Assembly: GCF_021556615.1 (NCBI RefSeq)
Contig: NZ_JAKGGD010000002.1
Location: 372,001 to 436,000, forward strand
Source: Paracoccus salsus
GTDB taxonomy: Bacteria > Pseudomonadota > Alphaproteobacteria > Rhodobacterales > Rhodobacteraceae
DNA length: 64,000 nucleotides
Reading direction: 5' to 3'
Under the pieces are notes generated by a model. It searched no databases and had not been told where the DNA came from. It was given only the letters and a program-made list of their open reading frames with translations. This document shows positions 8,506 to 17,260 of this stretch, piece after piece (within the stretch, counting starts at the first letter, position 1; each line of letters starts with the position of its first letter). The translations under genes were made by a program, and so were the position numbers.

Positions 8506-10161
8506 TCACATGTTCGGGTAATTCGGCCCGTCGCCGCCCTGCGGAGTCGTCCAGTTGATGTTCTGCGAGGGGTCCTTGATGTCGCAGGTCTTGCAGTGGA
8601 CGCAGTTCTGGAAGTTGATCTGGAATTTCGGCCCCTCGGGGCCTTCCAGCACCTCATAGACCCCAGCCGGGCAATAACGCTGCGCCGGCTCGGCGTATTC
8701 GGGAAGGTTCACCGCGATCGGCACCTGCGGGTCCTTGAGCTTCAGGTGGCAGGGCTGGCTTTCCTCGTGGTTGGTAAAGGAAAACGCCACGTTGGTCAGC
8801 CGGTCGAAGCTGAGCTTGCCGTCCGGTTTCGGATAGTCGATCGGGGTGAAGTCCTCGGCCTTGCCGGTCGCCCTGGCATCCGACTTGCCGTGTTTCCAGG
8901 TCCCCAGCGGGTTCCAGCCGGTCAGGTTCGATACCCACATGTCGAAACCGCCCAGGACCAGCGACGGCCACAGGCCAAGCTTCGACCAGATCGGCTTGAC
9001 GTTGCGGACGCGCTTGAGGTCGCGGGCGATCTCGCCGCCGCGCACCGCGGCGTCATAGGCCTCCAGCCGGTCGCCCTCGCGGCCTTCGCGCAGCGCGGCG
9101 GCGGCGGCCTCGGCCGCCTCGATCCCCGAAATCATCGCGTTGTGATTGCCCTTGATGCGCGGCACGTTGACCAGACCGGCGCTGCATCCCAGCAGCACGC
9201 CACCGTCAAAGGAAAGCTCGGGGATCGACTGCCAACCGCCCTCGCTGATCGCGCGGGCGCCATAGGCCACGCGCTTGCCGCCCTCCAGCAACTCGGCGAC
9301 CATCGGGTGGTGCTTGAATCGCTGGAATTCGGCATAGGGATACAGATGCGGGTTCGCATAGTTCAGGTGGACGACAAAGCCGACCAGCACCTGATTGTTC
9401 TCGAAATGATAGATGAAGCTGCCGCCGCCGGCATTCTTGCCCAGGGGCCAGCCCATCGTGTGCACGACCCGGCCCTTGTGGAACTTCTCGGGCGCGACCT
9501 CCCAGATCTCTTTCATGCCCAGGCCGAATTTCTGCGGGCAATGTCCGTCGGACAGGTTCAGCCTTGCCATGATCTCCTTGGCCAGCGATCCCCGCACGCC
9601 CTCGGCGATGAACACATACTTGCCGTGCAGTTCCATCCCGGGCTCGTATTGGGGCCCGGGCGTGCCGTCGGCGTCGAGCCCCATCTCGCCGGCGACGACG
9701 CCCTTCACGCGGTTGCCGTCCCAGACGACCTTGCTGGCGGCCATCCCGGGAAACACCTCGACGCCCAGCTCTTCGGCCTGTTCGGCCAGCCAGCGGCAGA
9801 CATTGCCCATGCTGACGATGTAGTTGCCGTGATTGTTCATCAGCGGCGGCATCGGCCAGTTCGGCACGCGAATCTCGCCAGATTCGCCCAGCACATAGAA
9901 ATTGTCGTCGGTGACCTCGGTCGAGATCGGCGCGCCCTTGTCCTTCCAGTCGGGGATCAACCGGTTCAGCCCCGACGGGTCCAGCACCGCGCCCGACAGG
10001 ATATGCGCCCCGACCTCAGAGCCCTTCTCCAGCACCACGACCTGGATCTCGGGATCGATCTGCTTCAGACGGATCGCCGCCGACAGGCCGGCAGGCCCCG
10101 CACCCACGATCACGACATCGTATTCCATGGACTCGCGTTCGATCGGGTTCTGGTCGGTCAT
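8506..10161 (-). CDS. Electron transfer flavoprotein-ubiquinone oxidoreductase
   Basis: ETF-QO passes electrons from ETF, reduced by acyl-CoA dehydrogenases, to ubiquinone at the inner membrane. The 551-residue protein has an N-terminal FAD-binding motif DVVIVGAGPAGLSAA near residue 15 and a long ubiquinone-binding middle region. The C-terminal 4Fe-4S ferredoxin-like motif is CVHCKTCDIKDPSQNINW with an upstream RYCPAGVYE cysteine. Length and domain order match the family. It is transcribed away from greA. An acyl-CoA dehydrogenase in this window (15451-17148) could feed electrons to it. Confidence 0.96.
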   Translation of the reverse strand: MTDQNPIERESMEYDVVIVGAGPAGLSAAIRLKQIDPEIQVVVLEKGSEVGAHILSGAVLDPSGLNRLIPDWKDKGAPISTEVTDDNFYVLGESGEIRVPNWPMPPLMNNHGNYIVSMGNVCRWLAEQAEELGVEVFPGMAASKVVWDGNRVKGVVAGEMGLDADGTPGPQYEPGMELHGKYVFIAEGVRGSLAKEIMARLNLSDGHCPQKFGLGMKEIWEVAPEKFHKGRVVHTMGWPLGKNAGGGSFIYHFENNQVLVGFVVHLNYANPHLYPYAEFQRFKHHPMVAELLEGGKRVAYGARAISEGGWQSIPELSFDGGVLLGCSAGLVNVPRIKGNHNAMISGIEAAEAAAAALREGREGDRLEAYDAAVRGGEIARDLKRVRNVKPIWSKLGLWPSLVLGGFDMWVSNLTGWNPLGTWKHGKSDARATGKAEDFTPIDYPKPDGKLSFDRLTNVAFSFTNHEESQPCHLKLKDPQVPIAVNLPEYAEPAQRYCPAGVYEVLEGPEGPKFQINFQNCVHCKTCDIKDPSQNINWTTPQGGDGPNYPNM

Positions 10162-10404
10162 GGCGCGGCTTCCTCCTTCGCACTGGCTTTGCCAGCACTA
10201 ACGCGCCGTTCGCGCGGGGGCAATTGTTTCGCGGCGGCGCAGCAAGCCGAAAACTGCCGGCGGCGCGGATCGCGGGCTTGCAATGGCCGCAAAATTGCGT
10301 TCACGATGGCTTTGACGAGATTTCGCGCCCCTGCCATTCCTGAATGGCGGGGGCGTTCGATTAGCGTCGGGACGAGGACCGCACCCCGAAAGGACAGGGC
10401 AGCG

Positions 10405-10875
10405 ATGGACAAGATACCAATGACCCGCGGCGGCTATCAGTCGCTGGAACGCGAACTGACCGAGCTGAAATCCCGGGAGCGCCCGGCCATCATCCGCCAG
10501 ATCGCCGAGGCGCGCGAACATGGCGACCTGTCCGAGAACGCCGAATACCATGCCGCGCGCGAGAAGCAGGGCTTCATCGAAGGCCGCATCAAGGAGCTGG
10601 AATCGATCCTGTCGCGCACCGAGGTGATCGATCCCGCCAGGCTGTCCGGATCGGTCAAGTTCGGGGCCACCGTGCATCTGATCGACGAAGACACCGAAGA
10701 AGAGCGCACCTACCAGATCGTCGGCGAGGCCGAGGCCGATATCGAGCGCGGTCTTCTGAACCTGCGCTCGCCGCTGGCCCGGGCACTGATCGGCAAGGAC
10801 GAGGGCGACAGCGTCGATGTCACCACGCCGGGCGGCCAGCGCAGCTACGAAATCATCGCGATCCGCTACGAGTGA
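10405..10875 (+). CDS. greA: Transcription elongation factor GreA
   Basis: GreA rescues backtracked RNA polymerase by stimulating cleavage of the nascent RNA. The 156-residue protein starts at the ATG at 10405 (MDKIPMTRGG). The N-terminal coiled coil carries the acidic tip in GDLSENAEYHAAREKQ, and the C-terminal globular domain ends in IGKDEGDSVDV. An AAAGGACAGGG purine stretch precedes the start. A much longer upstream reading frame is antisense to etfQO and not coding. Its stop overlaps the start of the next gene. Confidence 0.96.
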   Translation: MDKIPMTRGGYQSLERELTELKSRERPAIIRQIAEAREHGDLSENAEYHAAREKQGFIEGRIKELESILSRTEVIDPARLSGSVKFGATVHLIDEDTEEERTYQIVGEAEADIERGLLNLRSPLARALIGKDEGDSVDVTTPGGQRSYEIIAIRYE

Positions 10876-11855
10876 CGCGCATGTCGCTGACCAGCCGCAT
10901 TGCATCGTTGGCACAGCGCGACGCAGCCACCATCGTCGGGCTGGCGCTGACCGGGGCGTGGCTGCTGCTGGTCGGGCTGTTCTGGTTCCTGGCACCGGGC
11001 GGCGACGGCGCGGCCGGCGGCGTCACCAGGCTGGTCGCCGCCATGGGCGTCGTGTTGCCGCTGGTGCTGATCTGGACGGCGATCTCGCTGGCCCGGTCGA
11101 TCGCATTGCTGCGCGCCGAGTCCCAAGACCTGCGCCAGCGCCTCGGCCAGTTGCGCGAATATGCGGCGACGCGCCGGCCCCCGCATCCGGCCGGCGACGG
11201 GCCGCGCGATACCGCCACCGGCACGCAACCGGCCGGCCAGATGTCCCGGCCCTTGCCGACCGCGACCCCGCAGCCGGCGGGGGCGCGTCCGCAGCCGCAG
11301 GGTGGCCAGCCGATTTCACATGGCCGCCCGCGTCCCACCGATCTGCGGCAGGCGGCGATGCGTTTCGATGCGCCCGAATCGATCCGCGTCCCGCCCGAGA
11401 CGCTGATCCGTGCGCTGAACTTTCCCGACGGCGCCGACGACACCCAGGCGATCTCGGCGCTGCGTGCCGCGCTGAAGGACCACGACAATTCCCGTGTCCT
11501 GCGCGCCGCGCAGGATGTCGTCACGCTGTTGGCCGCGCAGGACATCTATATGGACGACCTGCCGCCCGATCCGGCACCCGTCGGCGTCTGGCGCCGGTTT
11601 GCCGAGGGACAGCGCGGCAGCGCCATCGCCGCGCTTGGCGGCATCCACGACGAAACCGCGATCGAGATCACCGCGGCCCTGCTGCGCAGCGACGAGATCT
11701 TTCGTGATGCAGCGCATCATTTCCTGCGCCATTTCGACCTGCTTCTGACCCGGCTTGTCTCCGATCTGGACGACGCGCAGATCGAGTTTCTGGCCCAGAC
11801 CCGATCGGCCCGCGCCTTCATGCTGGTGGGACGCGTGACCGGGATCTTCGGCTAG
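10872..11855 (+). CDS. Conserved membrane protein, unknown function
   Basis: I do not recognise a named domain. The protein has two N-terminal transmembrane segments (about residues 22-42 and 58-78), a Pro/Gly/Gln-rich linker to about residue 155, and a roughly 170-residue helical cytoplasmic C-terminal domain beginning RPTDLRQAAMRFDAPE. The GTG at 10872 overlaps the greA stop as GTGA. An in-frame ATG at 10881 is an equally reasonable start and would shorten it by three residues. It is co-transcribed with greA. The layout suggests a membrane-tethered regulatory or scaffold protein, which is only an inference. Confidence 0.8.
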   Translation: MTRMSLTSRIASLAQRDAATIVGLALTGAWLLLVGLFWFLAPGGDGAAGGVTRLVAAMGVVLPLVLIWTAISLARSIALLRAESQDLRQRLGQLREYAATRRPPHPAGDGPRDTATGTQPAGQMSRPLPTATPQPAGARPQPQGGQPISHGRPRPTDLRQAAMRFDAPESIRVPPETLIRALNFPDGADDTQAISALRAALKDHDNSRVLRAAQDVVTLLAAQDIYMDDLPPDPAPVGVWRRFAEGQRGSAIAALGGIHDETAIEITAALLRSDEIFRDAAHHFLRHFDLLLTRLVSDLDDAQIEFLAQTRSARAFMLVGRVTGIFG

Positions 11856-12406
11856 GATCCGATCCGGCTCGCGCCCCGATCCGCCGGGCTGGCCGCGCGC
11901 TCGGGCCTTGCCGTGTCCGTGCCCGGATCGCGCCGCAGGATCAGCACCTGACCCGACCAGGGCCAGCCGAAGCGACCGCGGTGCATCTCGACAAAGCCCA
12001 GCCGCAGGTAGAAGGCCAGCGCGACGCGGTTGCTTGCCTCGACCTCGGCCCGCAGGCCCGTATGGCCATGGGCGCGGGCATGCGCATCGGCGGCGGCAAT
12101 CAGCGCGCGGCCTGTGCCGCGCCGGACGGTGCGAACCACGATCCCGTCGATCACCAGATCCGTGGTCGGCGGCGCGGGCCGGAACGCCAGCCGCGCCAGC
12201 CACGGCATGCTGACCAGGAATCCGCCCCCCGCGTCGCGCAGACCGGCGATACCCGCCACCCCGCCAGCCGCGTCCAGAGCGGCGATCCCGTGGCTGGCGC
12301 GCATCGGGGGCGGAGGCCGCAACCACGGGCCGGGCCAGACACCGCGCCACCAAAGCGCGGCGGCCTCGGGCAGCAGGCTGGCGGGAACGGGATTCAGAAT
12401 CTGCAC
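11852..12406 (-). CDS. GNAT family N-acetyltransferase
   Basis: This 184-residue protein has the GNAT fold pattern. The acetyl-CoA binding motif A is IVVRTVRRGTGRALIAAADAHARAHG (shown by VRRGTGRALI), followed by EVEASNRVALAFYLRLGFVE, the classic motif B helix. The substrate cannot be predicted. The C-terminal tail of about 25 residues is Arg/Ala-rich and probably disordered. Its 3' end overlaps the previous gene by 4 bp in convergent orientation. It diverges from azlC. Confidence 0.85.
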   Translation of the reverse strand: MQILNPVPASLLPEAAALWWRGVWPGPWLRPPPPMRASHGIAALDAAGGVAGIAGLRDAGGGFLVSMPWLARLAFRPAPPTTDLVIDGIVVRTVRRGTGRALIAAADAHARAHGHTGLRAEVEASNRVALAFYLRLGFVEMHRGRFGWPWSGQVLILRRDPGTDTARPERAASPADRGASRIGS

Positions 12407-12477
12407 GGGCCTGCCTTGTCATGGATTGCACATCGTGCAAGCAATGTTGCCGCGAATGCAGCGAAAACGAAAGCGTG

Positions 12478-13278
12478 ATGGCCCCCTCGCCCGTCCCCAG
12501 CCCCCCGCATCAGCGCCCTGCCGCCGATGATCCCGCCGCCGATGAACCCGCCGTGGTGCGGGCGCTGGCGCGCACGCCCCGGCAGGCTTTCGCGCACGGC
12601 ATCGTGCAATCGCTGCCGTTCATGATCGTCATCGTGCCCTTTGCCCTGCTGTTCGGAGTGGTCGCGGTCGAGGCGGGCATGGACCTGGCGCAGGTGATGG
12701 GTTTCTCGGTGCTCGTGCTGGCGGGCGCATCGCAGTTCACGGCGGTGCAGTTGCTGTCCGACCAGGCCCCGGCGCTGATCGTCATCCTGTCCGGGCTTGC
12801 GGTCAATCTGCGTATGGCGATGTATTCGGCCTCGCTGGTGCCTTGGCTGCGCGGCGCGACCGGCGGTCAAAGGCTGTTGATCGCCTATGCGCTGATCGAT
12901 CAAAGCTATGCGCTGTCGATCCAGCATTATGAGCGCCATCCGCGCCTGAGCCTGCCCCAGCGCCTGGGCTATTTCGCCGGCACGGCGGTGGCGGTCTGCG
13001 TGCCGTGGATGATCGCCTCGTGGCTGGGCGCGACGGTCGGCCGGGCGATCTCGGACGACATCGCGCTGGACTTCGCGATGCCGATCACCTTCCTGGCGAT
13101 GATCGCGCCGATGCTGCGGACTCCGGCGCATCTGGGTGCCTGCTTTGTCGCCGTCCTGGCCGCGCTGCTGCTGGCCGGGCTGCCGTCCGGGCTGGGCCTG
13201 CTGATCGCCGCGCCGATCGGCATGGCGACCGGCGCGATGCTCGAGGTCTGGGCCGAGCGGCGGCAGGGGGCGACATGA
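12478..13278 (+). CDS. azlC: AzlC family branched-chain amino acid exporter, large subunit
   Basis: AzlC and AzlD form a two-component exporter for branched-chain amino acids. The protein has the AzlC pattern: a first helix after RQAFAHGIVQSLPFMIVIVPFALLFG, then LAGASQFTAVQLL and NLRMAMYSASLVPWL. Further hydrophobic helices run to the C-terminus (residues about 150-260). I choose the ATG at 12478, giving 266 residues. An upstream in-frame ATG at 12421 would add a Cys-rich 19-residue extension with no known counterpart. The azlD start overlaps its stop (ATGA). Confidence 0.9.
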   Translation: MAPSPVPSPPHQRPAADDPAADEPAVVRALARTPRQAFAHGIVQSLPFMIVIVPFALLFGVVAVEAGMDLAQVMGFSVLVLAGASQFTAVQLLSDQAPALIVILSGLAVNLRMAMYSASLVPWLRGATGGQRLLIAYALIDQSYALSIQHYERHPRLSLPQRLGYFAGTAVAVCVPWMIASWLGATVGRAISDDIALDFAMPITFLAMIAPMLRTPAHLGACFVAVLAALLLAGLPSGLGLLIAAPIGMATGAMLEVWAERRQGAT

Positions 13279-13610
13279 ACGGCGCTGTGTCGGATCTGAC
13301 GGTCTGGATCGTGATCGTGGCGCTGGCGATCGGGACGTTCCTGATTCGCTGGTCGTTCCTCGGCGCGCTGGGGGATCGCGACCTGCCGGCCTGGGCGCTG
13401 CGGATGCTGCGCTATACGCCCGTGGCGGTGCTGCCCGCGCTGGTGGCGCCGCTGGTCATGTGGCCCGAGGCCGCCGGCGGCGAGCCCGATCCCGCGCGCC
13501 TGTCGGCGGCCGCCGCGACGCTGGTCGTGGGCGTACTGACCAGGAACGTGATCCTGGCCATTCTGGCCGGCGGGTCGACGCTGTTCGGTCTGCTTTACGT
13601 CCTGGGATAA
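13275..13610 (+). CDS. azlD: AzlD domain protein, small subunit of amino acid exporter
   Basis: This 111-residue, very hydrophobic protein has about four transmembrane helices. Typical AzlD features are TFLIRWSFLGAL in the first helix, LRYTPVAVLPALVAPL in the second, and LVVGVLTRNVILAIL in the third. It is translationally coupled to azlC by the ATGA overlap at 13275-13278. The small subunit has no known independent activity and works with AzlC. The 3' end overlaps the convergent lipoprotein gene by 16 bp. Confidence 0.9.
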   Translation: MNGAVSDLTVWIVIVALAIGTFLIRWSFLGALGDRDLPAWALRMLRYTPVAVLPALVAPLVMWPEAAGGEPDPARLSAAAATLVVGVLTRNVILAILAGGSTLFGLLYVLG

Positions 13611-14221
13611 CCGGTCATCACACCGTTCTTCTGGCGAATCAGCACGTTGTGGTTATTGGCCGGATCGCCGTCCTGAAAGCGCCGCGACCGCACGCCGGGC
13701 AAGGTCATGAACCAGTTGCGAAGCTTCAGCGGCGAGAACGCCGATGGCGCCCCCTCGAACCCCGGCAGGCCACGCAGGATCGATGCGGTCTCGATCGCAC
13801 AGAAGCTCTTGTTGGCGGCGCCCTGCGCCTCGGCCCGCCGGATCGCCAGATCCGCGACCTCGCGGCTGACCGGAACGGTGTCCTCGGCCACCCAATAGGT
13901 GCTGCGGGCGTGGTAATCGACATAGAAGCGCCGGAAATTGTCGGTGATCCCGTAAAGCACGTCGTGGCGTTCCGGGATGCGCGGGTGGTTCCAGGTTCCG
14001 GCCGGATCATAGATGATCCGCTGGCTGCCGTTGATCAGCAGCGACGAATGCCCCCCCTCGCCCCGCGGGATGCCGATCACCGTGTAAAGCGTGATCGAGG
14101 GCGGTTCGTCCGAGACGAAGCGGGCGGCCCGCACGGCCTCGTCGCTGGCCCATATGTTGTCCGCGCCGCAGGCAGCCAGAAACGCCGGCAGCGACGCCGC
14201 CAGAAAGACACGTCGTTTCAT
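13595..14221 (-). CDS. Putative lipoprotein with possible permuted papain-like (NlpC/P60-type) fold
   Basis: This 208-residue protein begins with a lipoprotein signal: MKRR, a hydrophobic stretch, and the lipobox LAAC with Cys18. The mature part contains GEGGHSSLLING (His58), RIIYDPAG, and later KSFCAIETASIL (Cys141). A conserved His near a beta strand followed much later by a Cys at the start of a helix is the order seen in permuted NlpC/P60 (YaeF/YiiX or LRAT-like) enzymes. The fold assignment is my inference, not a recognised family. A short tail PANNHNVLI is also His/Asn-rich. It lies 22 bp from the oxidase subunit IV gene on the same strand. Confidence 0.75.
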   Translation of the reverse strand: MKRRVFLAASLPAFLAACGADNIWASDEAVRAARFVSDEPPSITLYTVIGIPRGEGGHSSLLINGSQRIIYDPAGTWNHPRIPERHDVLYGITDNFRRFYVDYHARSTYWVAEDTVPVSREVADLAIRRAEAQGAANKSFCAIETASILRGLPGFEGAPSAFSPLKLRNWFMTLPGVRSRRFQDGDPANNHNVLIRQKNGVMTGYPRT

Positions 14222-14243
14222 TGTGGAATGCCCTTCGCCGGAA

Positions 14244-14378
14244 TCAGGCGTTGACCAGCGCCATGAAGATCAGCACCAGGATCGACAGTACCGAAACCCA
14301 GACCGCCATCCTGATGAAGCCCGCGAAGGTCTTCTGCTGCTCGGTGATGTCCATCTTGCCATGCTCGTGTTCGGCCAT
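14244..14378 (-). CDS. aa3-type cytochrome c oxidase subunit IV
   Basis: A 44-residue protein encoded by ATG at 14378 to TGA at 14244. It starts [20 protein letters not shown], followed by one transmembrane helix ([15 protein letters not shown]) and ends in VNA. This closely resembles the small subunit IV of the Paracoccus aa3 cytochrome c oxidase: a short polar N-terminus and a single helix packed against the oxidase. The main aa3 subunits are not in this window, so it is encoded away from them. It lies 22 bp upstream of the lipoprotein gene, probably in the same transcript. Confidence 0.92.
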   Translation of the reverse strand: MAEHEHGKMDITEQQKTFAGFIRMAVWVSVLSILVLIFMALVNA

Positions 14379-14431
14379 TGCTGCGCTCCGTATTGTCCGT
14401 TGCCTCGCGATAGCCCAAACCGGCGGCGCTG

Positions 14432-15454
14432 TCACGCCCCCCACAGCACCGCACCGTCCCTTTCGCCGACCGCGCGGATGCGCCCGGCAAGGCGCAGATG
14501 GTTGACATGTGCGACCGCCTCGACCAGCGCCAGCCCGAACTCCATCGCCGCGATCCGCCGCTTGAACAGGATCTCGAAACAGCCGACCGCGCTGCGCGGC
14601 TCGATCCGCAGAGCGGCCTCGATCCGGGCCAGCGCGCCGTGGTGATTGTCGGCCAGCTGCCGCAACCGGTCGGGCAGCCCGGTAAAAGGCAGCTTGTGGC
14701 CCGGCAGGACCAGATGCCGCGCCGCGGCCAGCTCGGCCATCCGGGCGCAGCTGGCCAGCCATTCACCGACCGGATCGGCGTCGGGTTCGTTCGGATAGAC
14801 GCCCAGGTTGGGCGAGATCGAGGGCAGCAACTGATCTCCGCCGATCACCAGATCGTCATCCAGCGACCAGAACGTCGCATGGCGCGGCGCGTGCCCGTCG
14901 CCCATCGCCACCAGCCAGCGCCGCCCCCCCATCCGGATCTGCGTCCCCTCGCGCAGGCGGCTGAAGCCGGGCGGCAGGGCGTGGACGACATCGGCGCTGT
15001 TATAGGGCCGCTCGGCGGCGCGTTTCGCCAGCATCCCTTCCGGCATCCCGGCGCGGCGCCAGAACGCGATTGCCTGCGCGGTGGGGTGGTCCTGAACGTC
15101 CAGGTGCAGCATGCGGGCGGTCAGCCAGGCGGTCCGGCTCATCGCCAGTTCGGCGCCGTCGGTCTGCATGAACCAGCCAGCCAGCCCGATATGGTCGGGG
15201 TGATGATGGGTGCCGATCACCCGCCGGATCGGCAGCCCGGCCAGTGGCCCTGCGCGCAGCGCCTGCCAGACGCCACGCGCCCGCCCGGTGTCGAGGCCGG
15301 TATCGACAATGGTCCAGCCGTCATCCTCGCGCAGCGCGTAGACATTGACGTGGTCCAGCGCCATCGGCAGCGGCAGGCGCAGCCACAGCACACCCTCGGC
15401 CATCTCGACGGCCTCGCCCTCGGCGGGCGGGGCCGCATGCGGATAGACGATCAC
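14432..15454 (-). CDS. MBL-fold metallo-hydrolase
   Basis: This 340-residue protein has the metallo-beta-lactamase fold with the metal motif [12 protein letters not shown] near residue 82. Further conserved positions are [19 protein letters not shown] and VLPGHKLPF. The C-terminal 80 residues (from [14 protein letters not shown]) form a helical domain like the winged-helix tail of LACTB2-like hydrolases. The substrate could be a thioester or glutathione conjugate but cannot be told from sequence. The start at 15454 overlaps the acyl-CoA dehydrogenase stop by 4 bp, so the two are translated together and may act on the same acyl compounds. Confidence 0.9.
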   Translation of the reverse strand: MIVYPHAAPPAEGEAVEMAEGVLWLRLPLPMALDHVNVYALREDDGWTIVDTGLDTGRARGVWQALRAGPLAGLPIRRVIGTHHHPDHIGLAGWFMQTDGAELAMSRTAWLTARMLHLDVQDHPTAQAIAFWRRAGMPEGMLAKRAAERPYNSADVVHALPPGFSRLREGTQIRMGGRRWLVAMGDGHAPRHATFWSLDDDLVIGGDQLLPSISPNLGVYPNEPDADPVGEWLASCARMAELAAARHLVLPGHKLPFTGLPDRLRQLADNHHGALARIEAALRIEPRSAVGCFEILFKRRIAAMEFGLALVEAVAHVNHLRLAGRIRAVGERDGAVLWGA

Positions 15455-17148
15455 GCCGCGAAATCGCCCGCCAGCGTCGCGTCGCTGATCGCGCTCAGAT
15501 CGTCCAGCCCGGCCAGCGCCTCGGCCAGATCGCCGGCATAGCGCGGCAGGACGCGGGCCATGTACACCCCGGCCATCGCCTTGTGCGAGTCCCGGCCGGC
15601 CTTGGCCGCGCGCAGATGGTAATGCGCGCCCAGCACGCGGGCAAAGGCGCGCAGATAGGAATCCGCACCCGCGAAACGCTGAGGCATGTCGCGCTCGAGC
15701 AGCGTCTGGGTGGCCTCGCGCAGCGTTTCGGCGGCCTGCCAGACATGGTTGGCCAGTTCCGGGTGGTCGCCCTGCGCGGATTGCGCGCCGTCCAGCACCT
15801 CGTCCAGCAGGCGCATGGCCGCATCGCCGCCATCGGACAGCTTGCGGCCGACCAGATCCATGGCCTGGATGCCGTTGGTGCCCTCGTAGATCGGCGTGAT
15901 GCGGACATCGCGCAGGTATTGCGCGGCACCGGTTTCCTCGACATAGCCCATGCCGCCATGGACCTGCACGCCGATATCGGCGACCCGGCAGCCGACATCG
16001 GTGCCGTGGGCCTTGGCGATCGGGGTCAGGAAGGCGGCGCGGGCGGCATGTTCCGCCTCGCCGGTGGCGCGCTCGAGATCGATCGCCACGGCGCAGGCCA
16101 GGCAGATGGCGCGCGCCGCGAAAACCTCCGCCCGCGCGGTGGCCAGCATCCGGCGCACATCGGGATGCCGGATGATCGGACCCATCTGGTCGCGGTCCTT
16201 CGCGTAGGCCACGGCCTGCTGCAACGCGGCCTCGGCGACGCCGACGCCCTGCATGCCGACGCCAAGCCGGGCGCAGTTCATCATCGTGAACATCGCGGCC
16301 ATGCCCTTGTGTTCCTGCCCGATCAGCCAGCCGGTCGCGCCCTCATAGCTCATCACGCAGGTCGGGCTGCCGTGGATGCCCAGCTTTTCCTCGAGGCTGA
16401 CGACTTTCAGGCTGTTGGCGACGCCCGGTCTGCCATCCGCGTCGGGGATGAGTTTCGGCACCATGAACAGGCTGATCCCGCGCGTGCCCTTGGCGCCATC
16501 AGGCAGCCGCGCCAGCACCGCGTGGCAGACATTCTCGGTGACATCGCTGTCGCCCCAGGTGATGTAGATCTTCTGCCCGGTGATCGCATAGCTGCCGTCG
16601 TCGTTGCGTTCCGCCCTGGTGGTCAGCGCGCCGACATCGCTGCCGGCCCCCGGCTCGGTCAGGTTCATCGTGCCCGACCAGTCGCCGCTGATCAGCCGGG
16701 GCAGGTACAGGGCCTTCATCTCGTCGCTGGCGTGATGCTCCAGCGCCTCGATCTGGCCCTGGGTCAGAAGCGGGTTGAGTTGCAGGGACAGGCAGGCCCC
16801 CGACATCATGTCGGCGACCGCCATGTTCAGCGATTGCGGCAGGCCCATGCCGCCATGTTCGGGATCGGCGGCCAGTCCGATCCAGCCGCCTTCCGCGATC
16901 GCCCGGAACCCTTCGGCAAAGCCGGGCGAGGAGCGGACCCTGCCGTTTTCCAGTCGCGCCGGAACCTCGTCGCCCTTGCGGTTCAGCGGTGCCAGCACGT
17001 TGCCGGCCAGCTTGCCGGCCTCGGTCAGGATGGCGAGGGCGGTTTCCGGGGTCGCCTCGGCGAACCTGTCGGTCGCGGCCACCTCGGGGAAGGAAACGAC
17101 ATGCTTCAGGATGAATTCGATCTGCTCGACCGGCGCGACATAGCTCAT
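15451..17148 (-). CDS. Acyl-CoA dehydrogenase, long form (DmdC-like)
   Basis: This FAD enzyme oxidises an acyl-CoA and passes electrons to ETF. The start is the ATG at 17148 (MSYVAPVEQIEFIL); the open frame upstream is not coding. At 565 residues it is of the long type with an extra C-terminal domain, as in the 3-methylmercaptopropionyl-CoA dehydrogenase (DmdC) group. The flavin-binding MNLTEPGAGSDVGALTT, then YVEETGAAQYLRDVRITPIYEGTNGIQAMDLVGRK (short motif YEGTNGIQ), are typical. Many DmdC-like paralogues act on other acyl-CoAs, so the substrate is unresolved. It is coupled to the MBL hydrolase gene. Confidence 0.93.
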   Translation of the reverse strand: MSYVAPVEQIEFILKHVVSFPEVAATDRFAEATPETALAILTEAGKLAGNVLAPLNRKGDEVPARLENGRVRSSPGFAEGFRAIAEGGWIGLAADPEHGGMGLPQSLNMAVADMMSGACLSLQLNPLLTQGQIEALEHHASDEMKALYLPRLISGDWSGTMNLTEPGAGSDVGALTTRAERNDDGSYAITGQKIYITWGDSDVTENVCHAVLARLPDGAKGTRGISLFMVPKLIPDADGRPGVANSLKVVSLEEKLGIHGSPTCVMSYEGATGWLIGQEHKGMAAMFTMMNCARLGVGMQGVGVAEAALQQAVAYAKDRDQMGPIIRHPDVRRMLATARAEVFAARAICLACAVAIDLERATGEAEHAARAAFLTPIAKAHGTDVGCRVADIGVQVHGGMGYVEETGAAQYLRDVRITPIYEGTNGIQAMDLVGRKLSDGGDAAMRLLDEVLDGAQSAQGDHPELANHVWQAAETLREATQTLLERDMPQRFAGADSYLRAFARVLGAHYHLRAAKAGRDSHKAMAGVYMARVLPRYAGDLAEALAGLDDLSAISDATLAGDFAA

Positions 17149-17260
17149 GTGGACCTCGTTCCCATGCGCCTTGGCAAAAGCTGCCGGCGCGACTATCAGA
17201 CTGTTCCGACCGCATCTTAGGTGGATGCGACCAAGGCTCAACCGAAACCCGGCGTCACGG

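Noticed and set aside
10327-10354. Hairpin GCCCCTGCCATT / AATGGCGGGGGC upstream of greA
   Set aside because: A 12-bp stem with one mismatch exists, but it is not matched by a riboswitch or attenuator I know, and no leader peptide is seen.
12421-12477. Cys-rich N-terminal extension of AzlC
   Set aside because: The 19 residues do not belong to the AzlC family and an ATG at 12478 fits better.
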